A stretch of 64,000 nt of DNA, taken from positions 6,619,280 through 6,683,279 of the forward strand of contig CM022677.1 in the NCBI GenBank assembly GCA_012295275.1, in the 5' to 3' direction. The notes below the pieces were generated by a model, which saw only the letters and a list, made by a program, of their open reading frames with translations, was not told the origin of the DNA and made no database searches. Position 1 is the stretch's first letter. Every line of letters starts with the position of its first letter. The position numbers and the translations under genes were made by a program. Shown piece by piece: positions 48,297-61,761 of the stretch. This stretch comes from Chrysomallon squamiferum. Its lineage: Eukaryota > Mollusca > Gastropoda > Neomphalida > Peltospiridae.

Positions 48297-48330
48297 TAAT
48301 TTTTGACACTAACTTTTAATAATGATTAAC
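47258..48330. repeat. Large inverted repeat, arms of about 410 bp around a 235-bp AT-rich spacer
   Basis: Left arm 47258-47680, right arm 47914-48330. Outer ends: GTTAAACATTATTAAAAGTTAGTGTCA pairs with TGACACTAACTTTTAATAATGATTAAC apart from one base. Inner ends: GTAGAAGAATTATGAATTTCCC pairs with GGGAAACTCATAATTCTTCTAC. Between these, TATGAGTATCAAGAAGTG, CACCTGGGTA and CAAGTGTTGTATTATGAACAG blocks also pair. (TAA)n lies in the left arm and (TTA)n in the right. The arms differ by scattered substitutions. No transposase frame is present. Confidence 0.75.
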
Positions 48331-48816
<486 letters not shown>

Positions 48817-49083
48817 TACAAACAGTGTATACAAAAATTACAACTGTTTTTAATATTATTCCCCGGGAAGTAGGAAATATGTATAATAAGGATTTATTTA
48901 TTTATTTATTTATTTATTTGTTTGTTTGTTTGTTTGTTATTTATTTATTTAGCTACGTCCTTGTGTAGAAGTTTCAAACCACTCACCCCTACTTTAACCA
49001 ATATTAACTGTTTGTTTTTATTAAATACAATCCATACCCAACACATGTATGCAGCTAACCAATATGCAAAACAACCAACGGTC

Positions 49084-49330
49084 ATGAAATACAGACAAAA
49101 CATCAGTGCATGATGGTGATGAAATACTGACAACACATCAGTGCAGGATGATGATGAAATACTGACAACACATCAGTGCAGGATGATGATGAAATACTGA
49201 CAACACATCAGTGCAGGATGATGATGAAATACTGACAACACATCAGTGCAGGATGATGATGAAATACTGACAACACATCAGTGCAGGATGATGATGAAAT
49301 ACTGACAACACATCAGTGCAGGATGATGAT
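49084..49330 (+). repeat. 35-bp minisatellite, seven copies
   Basis: The unit is GAAATACTGACAACACATCA plus GTGCAGGATGATGAT. The first copy is diverged, later copies are nearly identical. Confidence 0.9.
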
Positions 49331-49566
49331 GAAACATACATACACATACACACAAAAATACCTCAATACAGGACGATGTAACATGTAACTAAAACAAGGA
49401 AATGATAAAGGAACTTGTAACTAAAAGATAAAACAACTTGTAACTAAAATTTCACACAACTAAAAGTTAAGACAACGTGTATCTGAAAGATAAGACAACT
49501 TGCACCTAAACAGTAGACAACTTAATTGGGTGCAGGTTGTACTGGATTTGAGTTGTGTTGTTAACA

Positions 49567-49886
49567 ATACCCCTTATTTCCAGAACGCTCCTGTTATCTT
49601 TCGGTTCCTGTTAAAATGATTGTGACAATGTATTTTCTCAAGTGTATGAAATGTTGCCAGCGAAATAAACCAGACCTATTATATTGCTGCAATCCAGGAG
49701 TTCAAACAGACTGACTTCAGTGTTATATACCCCTTATTTCCAGAACGCTCCTGTTATCTTTCGGTTCCTGTTAAAATGATTGTGACAATGTATTTTCTCA
49801 AGTGTATGAAATGTTGCCAGCGAAATAAACCAGACCTATTATATTGCTGCAATCCAGGAGTTCAAACAGACTGACTTCAGTGTTAT
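49567..49886 (+). repeat. Perfect 160-bp tandem duplication
   Basis: 49567-49726 and 49727-49886 appear identical base for base, starting ATACCCCTTATTTCCAGAAC and ending ACTTCAGTGTTAT. Identity means a recent duplication or an assembly artefact. Confidence 0.85.
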
Positions 49887-51130
49887 AACGATGAACAAAT
49901 CTTAACACGCACGATATATAGGTTTTTGTATTATGTATAGTAGGGTTAGCATTAAAACAAGTTTTGAAATAGTGAAGCGCGTGGTCAGGTATATATATGT
50001 TTATATAGTATATATCATATATATATATATAGCTACAAATCAAAGGACTTTAATACTAACATCTCTGATATAGAAATATTAACATAAAACTGTAGATAAT
50101 TAATACAAATCATAAAGTGACATAATGAAATCTTAGACCTTTGTTCAGCTATAAATGAGAATAGTATATCTGAAACAAAATGTCACAGTTTTTAATCTTG
50201 TCGTACTGTGTAGACAGCTTTACAAATTTGTTAGAGAACAGAGAAAGATAAGACACTTGTATAGTTATATACAGACGATTTATAAGATATATCAATAATC
50301 AATAGAATAAAAAGCAGAACACAAAGATAGCGTACGCTTTTAGTCATAATAATAATAATAACATACATATATATGTAGTTCATTAATTGACTGATCTAAA
50401 CATACTGTGTGTTTTGAGAGAGAGGTTCTACACATACGTGTGTGTGTGTGTGTCTCACTGAGTAAAATTAGTATTTTCTGTTAGTGTAATTAAAGTGATT
50501 TCCCATTATTAATTATATGAAATATGGTGATAATGTGCAGCTGATTCTACAGCTTTGTCAATAAATTTATTTACGGTTTGTTGAAACCTAATTTAAGAAA
50601 TGGAATCAGTCAACTGAAACCTAATTAGAGCAGAATAAGTATATTGTTATACGTTTTAAGTGGTGTGTGTGTATGTGTTTGTTTGTGTGTATATATATGT
50701 TTGAGTGTGTGTATGTGTGTGTTGTGTGTGTGTGTTTGTGTGTGTGTGCCCTTTAATGACACAAATTACGCTGCAAAATGACCCTACCAAAACAAGTGAG
50801 AAAAATATCTGACCAAACCGCTGTCAAACGCTAATCAAAGCAAACCGAAAATTTCAACATCCATTTCATAAAAGGGTCCGCCTGACTGTGCAAGGATTAC
50901 AAATTATCAAATTACTGTAGATGTCCGTGAAAAAATCGAATTCAAAGAGCAAACACACACATTTTAAAACTTTGTTTGTTACACAAAACTCGCCATAGCT
51001 AATTATCTTAACTCTAAAATTTAAAACTACCTGTTATAGTTCATCATCGCGTATTTTCCTGTAAAAGGGTATTATGGATGGTTAAAGAGAAATTTACTTA
51101 CATTGACAGTTTATTTATTTATTATGATTA

Positions 51131-51135
<5 letters not shown>
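49887..51135 (+). repeat. AT-rich stretch including a diverged repeat block with the empty hAT site (50465-50570)
   Basis: 50465-50570 matches 55735-55825 joined to 56106-56135: TTTTCTGTTAGT, GATTTCC, GAAATATGGTGATARTGTGCAGCTGA and CTACAGCTTTGTCA. Here the block is continuous; at 55.8 kb it is split by an insertion. The rest has GT-rich patches (about 50440, 50670-50750) and nothing else recognised. Confidence 0.55.

Positions 51136-51181
<46 letters not shown>
51136..51181. repeat. (TA)23 microsatellite
   Basis: An uninterrupted AT run. Confidence 0.95.
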
Positions 51182-51186
<5 letters not shown>

Positions 51187-51377
51187 TTTCTACTTTTGTT
51201 TTTTCTAAAGTTTCTCTGTTTCCCATATAGACTATACAATCTTAAGTCTGTCCGACGTCGTTCTGTTCCGTATTTCCGAAGTGTTTATGTTTTACAACAC
51301 TAATGTGATAAAGAGTTCTGTGAATTTTTTAAGAGAGCGTCATGTCAAATATGTGAAATGTCTTAAAATAAAATAAA

Positions 51378-51417
51378 TAAAATAATAATAATAATAATAC
51401 TGATAAAAATGATGATG

Positions 51418-51485
<68 letters not shown>

Positions 51486-51486
51486 G
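51378..51486. repeat. (AAT)n(ATT)n self-complementary microsatellite
   Basis: An AAT run with GATGATG interruptions passes into ATT, giving a foldable hairpin of more than 30 bp per arm. Confidence 0.9.
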
Positions 51487-52165
51487 CACAGTGAAAGTGA
51501 GACTAACTATTAATATAAACAGCAACACAATAAGCAGAAGTACACGTTAGGAATAGCGCCATGACTACGGCCACGTCGTCGACATTAATATTAATAATAC
51601 TGATATATTTTAACAGAGGATGGGCACACTGAAAGAAAGAATAATAGTTAATAAAAAGGAGAAAAAAACAAAGAAAAGAATAATGAGTGCACCGAGTCGT
51701 TAAGATCAACTCAGGTACTACGGCAACGACAGCGACACTAACAGAAATGAGAAAAATATTGTTTTAAATATGAAAGTAAGAAAGTAGGAATAATGATTAA
51801 TAAAAAATGCTAAAGAATAAGAAGAAGAACACGAACAACATTAGGAGCAACGCCGTTACTAGACAGCGACATTAATAGTAATAATAATAAAAACTTTAAC
51901 ATATGATTGGACACTGAAAGTGAGACTAACAATTAATAGAAAGCTCCACACAATAAGTAGAAGTACACCAATAACATCAAGGAGAATGCTGATACAGCAG
52001 CGATGTCAATAGAAATAAGTAAACGATGTTAATTCTAATACGGATATATATTTATATATATTTTCAAATAGGATGTACAGACTGAGAAGGTAAGAATAAT
52101 GGTTAATAAAACGAGAAAAATAATAAGTAAACGAATAACGTTAGGAACAACGTCAGTACATACGC
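51487..52165 (+). repeat. Satellite-like tandem array 2 (same family as 18825-19640)
   Basis: Four to five diverged units of about 130-160 bp, landmarks GACATTAATA or variants at about 51578, 51735, 51867 and 52005, each with an upstream ACGCCGTTACTAGACAGC- or CTACGGCAACGACAGC-like core and downstream AATAATNNTTAATAAAA. This copy is less GC-rich at the core than array 1. Confidence 0.65.
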
Positions 52166-52500
52166 ACATACACACACGTACCTACCTACCTACCTACCTG
52201 TCTACCTACAGTCATACGTACACATATACGTACACACATACATACATAATGCTGTAGGAATTACACAAGCAACATCCAAATTATGTGTCATTTGTTTCTC
52301 TTTATGTGTTGTATTTATTATGTGTCATCTGTTTTTGTGTATTTATTGTATTTGATCATGTGTCATATGTATTTGTATGTGGTGAAATTTTCATGTGTTT
52401 CTGTGTCTGTGTTGTATTTGATCATGTGTCATATGTTTGTGGGTATTCTCCACATATATGCATTCCTTATTTTCAAAAGAGGTTATTTATAAAAAATATT
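52166..52500 (+). repeat. Short-period repeats (CTAC)n, (ACGT/ACAC) and ATGTGTCATNTGT units
   Basis: CTAC run near 52177-52205, ACATACGTACACACA-type sequence to about 52250, then four imperfect copies around TTTGATCATGTGTCATATGT between 52280 and 52440. Open frames here are artefacts of the repeat. Confidence 0.6.
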
Positions 52501-52510
52501 CATCTCATAC

Positions 52511-52729
52511 ATGTCTATGGATCGATACTTGTTTGTTTGCAATTGTAGCTATGCGCCACAGGAGAGCAAAAGAAAATCCGTGAAAGGTTTTATAAACATT
52601 TATGAAAATAAGCACTGCAAAGTAATCGACACGAAAAGGGTGCATATCGTGTTTCGAAATTTCTCTTGGCAATATAAAAGAATACCTGTCGGTTTATTGT
52701 TGATTGATTTTTGCAGGTATAGAATTTGA
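52511..52729 (+). CDS. Weak ORF, 72 codons, possibly chance
   Basis: An ATG-to-stop frame with mixed amino-acid composition (contains CSYAPQESKRKSVKGFINIY) and no low-complexity bias, which is unusual for this region. It lacks a splice or repeat context that would support a gene, and a minus-strand frame overlaps it. Kept as a weak candidate only. Confidence 0.15.
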   Translation: MSMDRYLFVCNCSYAPQESKRKSVKGFINIYENKHCKVIDTKRVHIVFRNFSWQYKRIPVGLLLIDFCRYRI

Positions 52730-53504
52730 ATGTGTTTTGGTGAATAGTAAAATCTGGAGACCTTTCAAGCAAACCAGTTTCTGTTGTTCAGTTTGGTGAA
52801 TTATATCTTCCTGCCAGTCAGATTAGATTGAAAAGCTTTCTTTTCTTTTCTTTATCTTTTTTGTTGATATAAGACTAGAATAGAAGTTTGATCATTTTAA
52901 ACATTACTATCTACATAATTTTTTAATTTTATAGGCAAATAGTAAGTGTATTAGATATAGGAGAAATAGCGATAGTAATAGCAGTAGTAACAGTAGCAAA
53001 ATTTCATATTAGTCATTAAAGTACGAGTGTAGTGTTAAGTAACAGAAGTATTGATAGTAATCTAATATAGTAATAATTAAATTATTATAAGTATCATAAT
53101 ATTAGTGATACTCATGTATGATGGTATCTGTAAACATTTTTATCAACGTCCTCTCTTTATCAATAGTAGATAATCGATAACAAACTAAGTTTTTATAACC
53201 TCTGCATTATTTATATCGGATATTAAAATTACATTAATTAGAGATTATCGCTTATATTATTGAATAAATATGGAATTTCATTCGAGATTAAATCCCTTTA
53301 TCTCAATGTTTAATATATATATATATATATAAAGACATTCTTACTGATATGTGTGCAATATGTAGGGCGCCTGTAAGCTACATTCTAATCATTACAGAAT
53401 ATTTGTCACGTATAAAACGAAACAAAACAAGTAGTGTTAGTCTGTTACTCATTATTCATAATTACTTTTCTAAACATCAAATACAGGAACTCAGTTGATG
53501 CAGG

Positions 53505-53565
<61 letters not shown>

Positions 53566-53944
53566 AAGAATATATTTTTTTCTAAATAAATAAATAAACA
53601 AAAACATTTGCAGTATTATTGAATTAAATAGCATTAATTAATATTATAATTGTTGTAATAGAAATAACAGTATAGCCATAAAAATAATTAAATAATTAGG
53701 TAAACGGTAATATTTTAGTTTTGTCAGAAAACTTTCGAAAACTTAACATTCAGATGGATGATAGTAGTAGAAAGGTGTTGTGAAGTTACTTTTATGACTA
53801 TTTTATTAATTACTAATTAAAAAAATGGTCAAGCCATTTAACATTGTAATGTTTTCATTGTTGCTGTTGGATGTCTGCCTATGTGTCTGTGTGTTCAACT
53901 ATCTTTCTCAATTTTATTTCTCACCATTAATTTTTACAAATCTC
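52730..53944. other. AT-rich non-coding stretch with (CT)27
   Basis: (AT)n at about 53313-53330 and an uninterrupted CT run at 53510-53565. Nothing else is recognised. Confidence 0.6.
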
Positions 53945-54485
53945 AGTACCGGCCCTGTCACCCTCCTCTTAGATTATGTGAATCAGTCCTTTGTTTAAAC
54001 TAACTCGAACGTGCACAGTAAACAAAAGACAAAACGTAATCTCTAATTAAAACATGTGACCAAGATTTCCAGTGAGGTATCAAATTTAAGTCACGTTTTT
54101 CTTTTATATGTATAGAAGATGTTGTTACTATTCTTGTTACGTAAAACGCATGTGTGTGTGAAAGTGATATGTGATATGAAAATGATACTATATTTTAGAA
54201 AGATGACGTCACAATATTTATTTTTGGCACTGCACACATCAGATCTTTCGGCTTATAGGTTACGAAGTGTTAGAAAACTGAAATCAAATTGAATAAAACT
54301 ACAAATAAATAAAACAAAATTAAACAATAATATATGGTGTTGTTCCCCTCCTCTGTGATTATCGTGAATCAGTCCCTTGCTCCAACTAACTTGAGCGTTC
54401 ATAGAGAAGAAAAGACGAAATATGCTTTGTAACACCGGGATTTAAAAGACGAGTTTACAGATCTCTAGTGAGGTCAACAATAAAG
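53945..54485 (+). repeat. Direct repeat pair 53945-54095 and 54335-54485
   Basis: Both halves contain CCCCTCCTCT or CACCCTCCTCT, GTGAATCAGTCCNTTG, AACTAACT with GARCGT, AAAAGACRAAA and a TCYAGTGAGGT block. The offset is about 390 bp and the halves are diverged. Confidence 0.6.
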
Positions 54486-55135
54486 AAATAATAGCAATGA
54501 CAGTATGAAAAGTAACAGCAACGACACAAAAACAACAACGATAACAACGGCTCCAGGCACCTGAGAGAAACAACTGTAAATTCCCCCCAAATTGGGGGAA
54601 AAAAAGAAGAAAGAAACGAAACAACAACACAACCAAAAAACAACAAAAAACAACAACTACAACAAAAAAAAACACGACAAGAAACACAGTGCTTCTAATT
54701 AACTAAGCATGATATGCACAGCGCATTCTGCACACAACATAAAAATCACATGTTCACTAACATTATCTGCTATTGTTTATTGTTCCTGTCTCTGAAATTC
54801 TGGTGGTAAAGAAAACAGCAGTAACAACTACCTTAACATAGTTTGTGTACTTCATTATTTTTAAAATGCCTGTTACAGTCTATCACACATGTAGTAATAA
54901 TAAACATAACAACAGTTTTGTAGAAAGACGGAGAAAGATAATACAGTTAGCCGCCAAAATTAAATCTCGTTTAAACTTGAATAGTGAACTGGCGGTTTCG
55001 GGTCTTTTGTAAGATATATAAATAAACCTTTCGAAAGAGAAACATACAAGGTGAATATATGATTTTAGTCACGTAATAAAATAAGAATAATACATTTCCT
55101 TTATTATGTAAATTTTATTTGATTCTATTTAAAAT

Positions 55136-55166
<31 letters not shown>

Positions 55167-55734
55167 TCATACTAACGATTAAATTCATGTTATTATAATA
55201 TTATATATTTTATTATTTGGCTAAAGCAAGCATGTACATTTCTGTTTGTTTGAATTAGACAGCAATTCTCAAGTGTTTGTAATGTGAGGTTAGTTCAGGT
55301 TCACACAAGAGGGCGTATAATACAGACATTTATAACAAAGAAGAATGCAAATGCAGGCACTCCTCATTTAACGAGTTGCTATGACTCCGTCATTAAGCGA
55401 TAGACGAGAAGTTGCCTTTTAACCGATAGTTAAGCACTCTTTAGATGTTGTTTTTATGTCACCTTTGAAGTATTTATAAAGTTATAGTATACTGTTAAAC
55501 AGTATAGAGAAAACCATATCTCTCTCTCTCTCTCTCTCATCCATGTAGTAAAGACATAGCAATACGTCTGCTGAAGACCACAAATACGAGTTGTTTAATC
55601 CTGAACATGTAATAATAAATGATTTAAAAAGAAAATTAAAAAACAAAATAAGAAAGAAAAGAAAGAAGGTAAAAGGAAATAATATAAATTAACATTAACA
55701 CAAACTTTGTAATAAATCTAAATTATTAAATATT
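54486..55734. other. AT-rich stretch with AAC-rich patch and a possible transposon end
   Basis: 54500-54680 is an A/C-rich patch that produces hydrophobic frames on the minus strand (artefacts). AAAT repeat at about 55130-55165. At 55355-55440 GGCACTCCTCATTTAACGAG and nearby TTAAGCGATAGACGAG resemble the start of DNA-transposon termini common in invertebrates (from memory); no partner was found. Short CT run at about 55519-55539. Confidence 0.4.
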
Positions 55735-55825
55735 ATTATTTTCTGTCAGTATATTAAACTGATTTCCTGATATTAATGAAATATGGTGATAGTGTGCAGC
55801 TGACTCGCATTCTGTTTATCTACAA

Positions 55826-56105
55826 CATTTTTCGAGAAGCGGGCCACATGAGACGTGGCTCATACTCAGGCGGGCCGCAGGTACTAATTTAGGCGATTTT
55901 GTGTTTTTACGTAGAGTTTATTTTAAGAAATTTTTCATTTTCATTTACTTCAGGAAATGTTATAATAAAAAAAAATGATATGTGTTTTAGTATATTAGTA
56001 GATACAAAATGACTAATTTTATAAAATTTGAATTAATGATATTTTACTTGTGAAATTAGGCGGGCCACTCAAAAAGCCGCGCGGACCGCAGTTTGCCCAT
56101 CACTG
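55826..56105. mobile_element. Short non-autonomous hAT-like element with 8-bp target duplication
   Basis: About 280 bp. The right end reads GTTTGCCCATCACTG (CAGTGATGGGCAAAC from the outside), a typical hAT-type terminus; the left end (CATTTTTCGAGAAGCGGGCC) is only loosely its mirror. GCGGGCC blocks near both ends are in inverted arrangement. It is flanked by ATCTACAA (55818-55825) and ATCTACAG (56106-56113), an 8-bp target duplication with one mismatch, as expected for hAT. The sister repeat at about 50540 has a single CTACAG at this point and no insertion. No coding capacity. Confidence 0.65.
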
Positions 56106-56113
56106 ATCTACAG

Positions 56114-56660
56114 CTTTGTCACTAAATCTACAGAATATTGTGTTAGTGCTATTTAATAGTTTACAAATACAGAGAAACATTTTAACACGTTGCCTTTACT
56201 TTCTGCTTTAGTGACAAAGGAATTCGTCTTTCTTTTTTTTACTTTTTTTAGATTATATGTTTTTTATATATTTAATTTGTATTTATTTATTTATTTATTT
56301 GTTTATTTATTTATTTAATGCTTCTTCCTCAGACCCGAGTTTTCCTTGCTGACGTCATATTAGAAGAGAAATGTATCTAATAAAACAGTTTCATAGATAT
56401 CCGTGTTTAACGTTATAACAAAGAAAATATTTAATATCTTCGTCACTATTATTATTATTATTATTATACGTTTAATAATGTAATTTTTTAAGAACTGCTA
56501 GCATTATTTGAAAATAAATCAACACACAGCGAAGTCTTCAGGATAGTATATAGGTACAAAAAAATAAATAAATAAATAAAAAAGGAAATATAAAAAACCG
56601 ATAAATCAAAAACCAATGAAGATGTTTATAACAGAAATTTAACTGACACATATAGCTATA
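56114..56660. other. AT-rich non-coding stretch
   Basis: Holds a TTTA run near 56279-56318 and a short ATT run near 56448-56466. Nothing else is recognised. Confidence 0.5.
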
Positions 56661-56669
56661 ATTATTACA

Positions 56670-56900
56670 GATATATATAACTCGTAAGTCAAGAGATTAC
56701 TATATATATTTTATGCATGACTTACGAGCTCGTATATCAAATCAATTTTACGAACTGAAATTAACTGAAATGCCATTAATCCGTTCCAGCACCCCCAAAA
56801 AACCACCTTTGTTTTTTGCACGTGTTTTCAAATAAGAAAAATGTATTTATAAATGACAAAAAATAAAATAAAAGGGAATGTAAAGAAATAAAATGTTCTA
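56670..56900. mobile_element. DNA-transposon-like fragment (CTCGTAAGTCAAG / ATTAATCCGTTCCAG type)
   Basis: AACTCGTAAGTCAAGAGATT is mirrored by GCATGACTTACGAGCTCG some 30 bases on, and ATGCCATTAATCCGTTCCAG with a following CACCCC A-rich block is a sequence I recall from non-autonomous elements in many invertebrate genomes. Boundaries and family are not established. Confidence 0.35.
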
Positions 56901-57162
56901 GTCTAGATTTTAATTAACTGTCGAACATTCCTTTAAATATATTTCATTTTCTACAATACTAGTTAGACGCAGATTAATTTAATCCTGTCATGAACAAAGA
57001 AACTTATTTGTAAAAGCAAATCAGGCTTCACACACAGGCTCAGGTTTTCTTTTATTGTAATTTTGGTAAGCTTGCTCACACCTTGGCTTTGAGAGGCAAA
57101 GCGGCTTCACAACTAGGCTGATTATTCTGATTCCTGGCGTTTGTTTTATTTATGTACGTTTT

Positions 57163-57247
57163 TATCTTCTATGAACAACACTGTGTCTTTGAATCTAAAT
57201 TATAAATTCTTCAACACGTATAGTCCATGATTCATGTAAATAATGTG
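57163..57247 (-). pseudogene. Fragment duplicated from the exon at 58952-59184
   Basis: Matches 59013-59089 almost base for base (TCTTCTATGAACAACACTGTG, CTTTGAATCTAA, and ATAGTCCATGATTCATGTAA) apart from an 8-nt insertion and a few substitutions. The copy ends just before the long CT microsatellite. Confidence 0.75.
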
Positions 57248-57258
57248 CCATTGCTTAC

Positions 57259-58951
<1,693 letters not shown>

Positions 58952-59184
58952 TTGACTGTACTTGGTACTGTGTCTGGTCCAAACATTCCGTAAACTGGTC
59001 TGTGTCTCACTATATCTTCTATGAACAACACTGTGCCTTTGAATCTAACTTCTTCAACATGTATAGTCCATGATTCATGTAAATAATGTTCTTGGTGTGG
59101 AATTTTCAATTTTAAGCAAGCATTCAGTTCTTCAATTGTGGACATGTTCATCTTCTGCTTATTTAGTTCAGTGCAATCAGAAAA
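58952..59184 (-). CDS. Putative exon, 77 codons, unknown conserved-looking protein
   Basis: Minus strand, from an acceptor ending GTGGTCAAG to a GTCAGT donor; the frame is open throughout. The peptide starts FSDCTELNKQKMNMSTIEEL and includes HESWTIHVEEVRFKGTVLFI and VRHRPVYGMFGPDTVPSTV. Composition is that of a globular domain, unlike the artefact frames around it. I do not recognise the family. Part of the exon is duplicated at 57163-57247. The acceptor is weak, so the 5' end could lie elsewhere. Confidence 0.5.
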
Positions 59185-59652
59185 CTTGACCACAGGTAAT
59201 TTATATTATCATTTCTCACAAGTATTCCTTCATTCTCAAGCTCATGATAAAAAAACCTGAAAAAATTTTAAAAATGTGTTATTAATAAAATAAAAATAAA
59301 ATTGAGGTTTGTATAAACTATATTAATATGGATTATACAGTTTGCAATGTAAAATGAATGTTAGATGTGATTTCTGTTGAACATTATTTATATTACTGAC
59401 CCAAGAAATTAAAAAAAAATAAAAAATAAATAAAAATAAAATTCAGGCAAAAAGATAGTAATAATAAATTAAATAAAGAAATAATATAATAAAATAAATA
59501 TATAAACAAAGAAACTTCTTATCAATTTGGATGATTATTATGAATTTTATCCATTTTGTTTTCTTGTTCTTTAATTTTTTGTTTAGATTTATAGATTTTA
59601 GATTTATCTATCTCTGTGTTATAAAATATGAATGAACAAAATCTCTCACTAC

Positions 59653-59809
59653 CTCTGACATCTTTGAATGACAGTCAACATCAAGACTTTTTAACAGAAA
59701 GTTGAATACAATGTCAGTGACCTGACTGCCAAGAAAGTAAACCTGTTTTCATCTGATCAGAGTCCATGTAGAGATTTTTATTTTCTCCTTCACTGACCAA
59801 ACAGTCAAT
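59653..59809 (-). CDS. Putative exon with one frame break
   Basis: Minus strand, acceptor TTATTACTGAAG, donor GTAGTG. The first frame reads IDCLVSEGENKNLYMDSDQM then KTGLLSWQ; a one-base shift follows, then TDIVFNFLLKSLDVDCHSK. An internal AG/GTCACT could serve as a donor and avoid the break. It is an upstream neighbour of the 58952 exon on the same strand. Confidence 0.4.
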
Positions 59810-60164
59810 CTTCAGTAATAACACAGAAATATTATTTTAAATGTTTATCTAATATAAATTCAAACAAGTATTATTAACTGTAATAATAACAACAAACTAA
59901 ATAACTAAATAAATAAATAAGCAACAGCAACAATAACAACAATAAATAAAAATAAAAATAATAAATATAAACTAAAATGAGTTGAAATGAAATAAATAAA
60001 ATTTAAAAATAAATTTAAAAAGTCACAAAGGTCCTCCTTAAATAAATTTAACAAACTGTTCTATGAAGAAATTTGTTGTGTGAGTTGTATTACTAATCAG
60101 TAAAAACAACAAATGGGCAGCCTTCCTCTCACTTCTGCTGTGTATCATTAATATATTTTTAAAA

Positions 60165-60390
60165 AAAATCGGAGTGAAAATAGTACCATTCTGTTAATGG
60201 TTGAGAACAACATCTACTGAACTCTGCTTGTGCATCAGAACACAGCAGAATGTCATGGGACGGATTGGGGAAGGATTCTGCTAAGATGAGATGTGACTGG
60301 AATCTAGGATTTGCCACAGCAGACGTCAGATTGAACTTCCTGAAACAGGCTTAGTCACAGTTATCTCCCTTGCCAACTCCTTGAAGAAAT
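60165..60390 (-). CDS. Putative exon with one frame break
   Basis: Minus strand, strong acceptor TTTATTACAG. The first frame reads FFKELAREITVTKPVSG, then a shifted frame continues FNLTSAVANPRFQSHLILAE and on through SHDILLCSDAQAEFSRCC to a stop near 60170. Both parts look coding. Either one base is wrong or the exon is decayed. Confidence 0.4.
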
Positions 60391-61266
60391 CTGTAATAAA
60401 TAAAACCTTTATATTAAATGTCATTATTAAGCATTATAGACAGAAAAACAAAAAAGATGTTTATTAAAATGAAGTAAAAAAAAAAAAAAAATTATAATAA
60501 TAAAATAAAACAAGTACAAATAATGATAATTTATTTTTATATTTTGTAAATATTTTATTTTATATTTTAGAAAAACAAAGAAATAAGGTAAAAGTTATTA
60601 GACATTAATAAATAGAATTTTCACCACTCTGAATATAGAATTTTCATAATTATGCAGTTATTGCTACATTAGTTTTTAAACATAAAATCTACATACTCAG
60701 AAAAACTAATAAACAATAAAGAACAATAAGGTAAATAAATAAAAATAAAACTCAGAAATATTTATTCATTTTATGTTGTAGTACAGTTCGATGTTAGGAA
60801 TAAAGTAACTGAATTGGGTGAAACTTTCTTAAGAATTTATGTTAATTAAAGAAACATTCATGATTAATCTATTAAGTTACTATATTAAAAAGACTTCTAA
60901 ATGTACATATTTTGTTTTATTTTAACAGTAAAAAGTAAACTTTTACTAGATGCTACAAAGTCTTATACTGTCACTAGTCATCTTCTCTAACTCCTTGCAG
61001 GGGCTGGATGAAAACAATCTTGATTTTAACCTGTTATGCTTTTATATCATTTTATTTACACTGTTGCAAAATTATATTATGATTTAAATTTATAAAATTA
61101 TTTTTAATTAAGACAAGACATTAAACCACCATGATTTCTGGTTAAATGGTATTATGAAGAAAAAACATAACTGAATGAGAGGTACTGAGGTATCACATCT
61201 ACATATACTGCAGAATTAGAAACACCAAGACAACATTTTTGTAAACTAATTACATTTCAATTTTGA
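60391..61266. other. AT-rich stretch between minus-strand exon candidates
   Basis: Only one short coding-like piece is seen, on the minus strand at about 60965-61030 (KIKIVFIQPLQGVREDD then stop), which is too short to call as an exon. Confidence 0.4.
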
Positions 61267-61331
61267 ATGACCTCTTTGAGAAGATCACCAGGATTTCATA
61301 GGTAGTCCAGAGAAGCAAGAATTTCAGCTGC
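61267..61331 (-). CDS. Putative exon with an early stop
   Basis: Minus strand. With the acceptor GAAGTCAG the frame continues in phase 0 from the 61696-61761 exon and reads AAEILASLDYL, then TGA, then NPGDLLKEVIQN in the same frame. An alternative acceptor (TTTTTCAG at 61354) opens a different 34-codon frame. The read-through peptide looks natural, so the TGA may be a mutation or an error. Confidence 0.35.
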
Positions 61332-61695
61332 CTGACTTCTGTGTTACTACAGCTGAAAAACGAAATTAAAATATTAAGAATAATAAAAAAAAACTTCAGT
61401 AATAACATGAAAATATTTTTAAAATAGTTTTTAATCTGGCAAATGCTGACCTAGATTCCAGTGGGAAAATGGATTCTCAAATAGGAAACTAATTTAAACT
61501 TAGGATTAAAGTATTTATACAATTATAAAGATTTCCAGCGTTGGTTTTTCTTTTTTCGTTTGTTAAGTAAAGTTATGAAATGATAATAATTATTATTTTT
61601 ATGTGTCTTATTTAGCCAGTTAATTTTATGTGTAACTTTTCTTATTTCCTGTAAAATGTAAAACGAATAAATAATATTACTAAAAAAGAATTTAC

Positions 61696-61761
61696 CTTTT
61701 TTTTTTCCACTATTGATGTTGCATGCTGTCTTCTCAAAACATCTAGGAACTGTAGGAACTG
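61696..61761 (-). CDS. Putative exon, 22 codons, helical
   Basis: Minus strand, acceptor TTTTTGTCAG, donor GTAAAT, exactly 66 nt with phase 0 at both ends. The peptide is QFLQFLDVLRRQHATSIVEK plus two Lys. It ends in an A homopolymer. It is the first exon of this strand visible in the window. An overlapping frame in another phase is judged a shadow. Confidence 0.4.

Noticed and set aside
54442-54687. Overlapping minus-strand hydrophobic frames
   Set aside because: They come from an A/C-rich patch read as Val/Phe/Leu in several phases.
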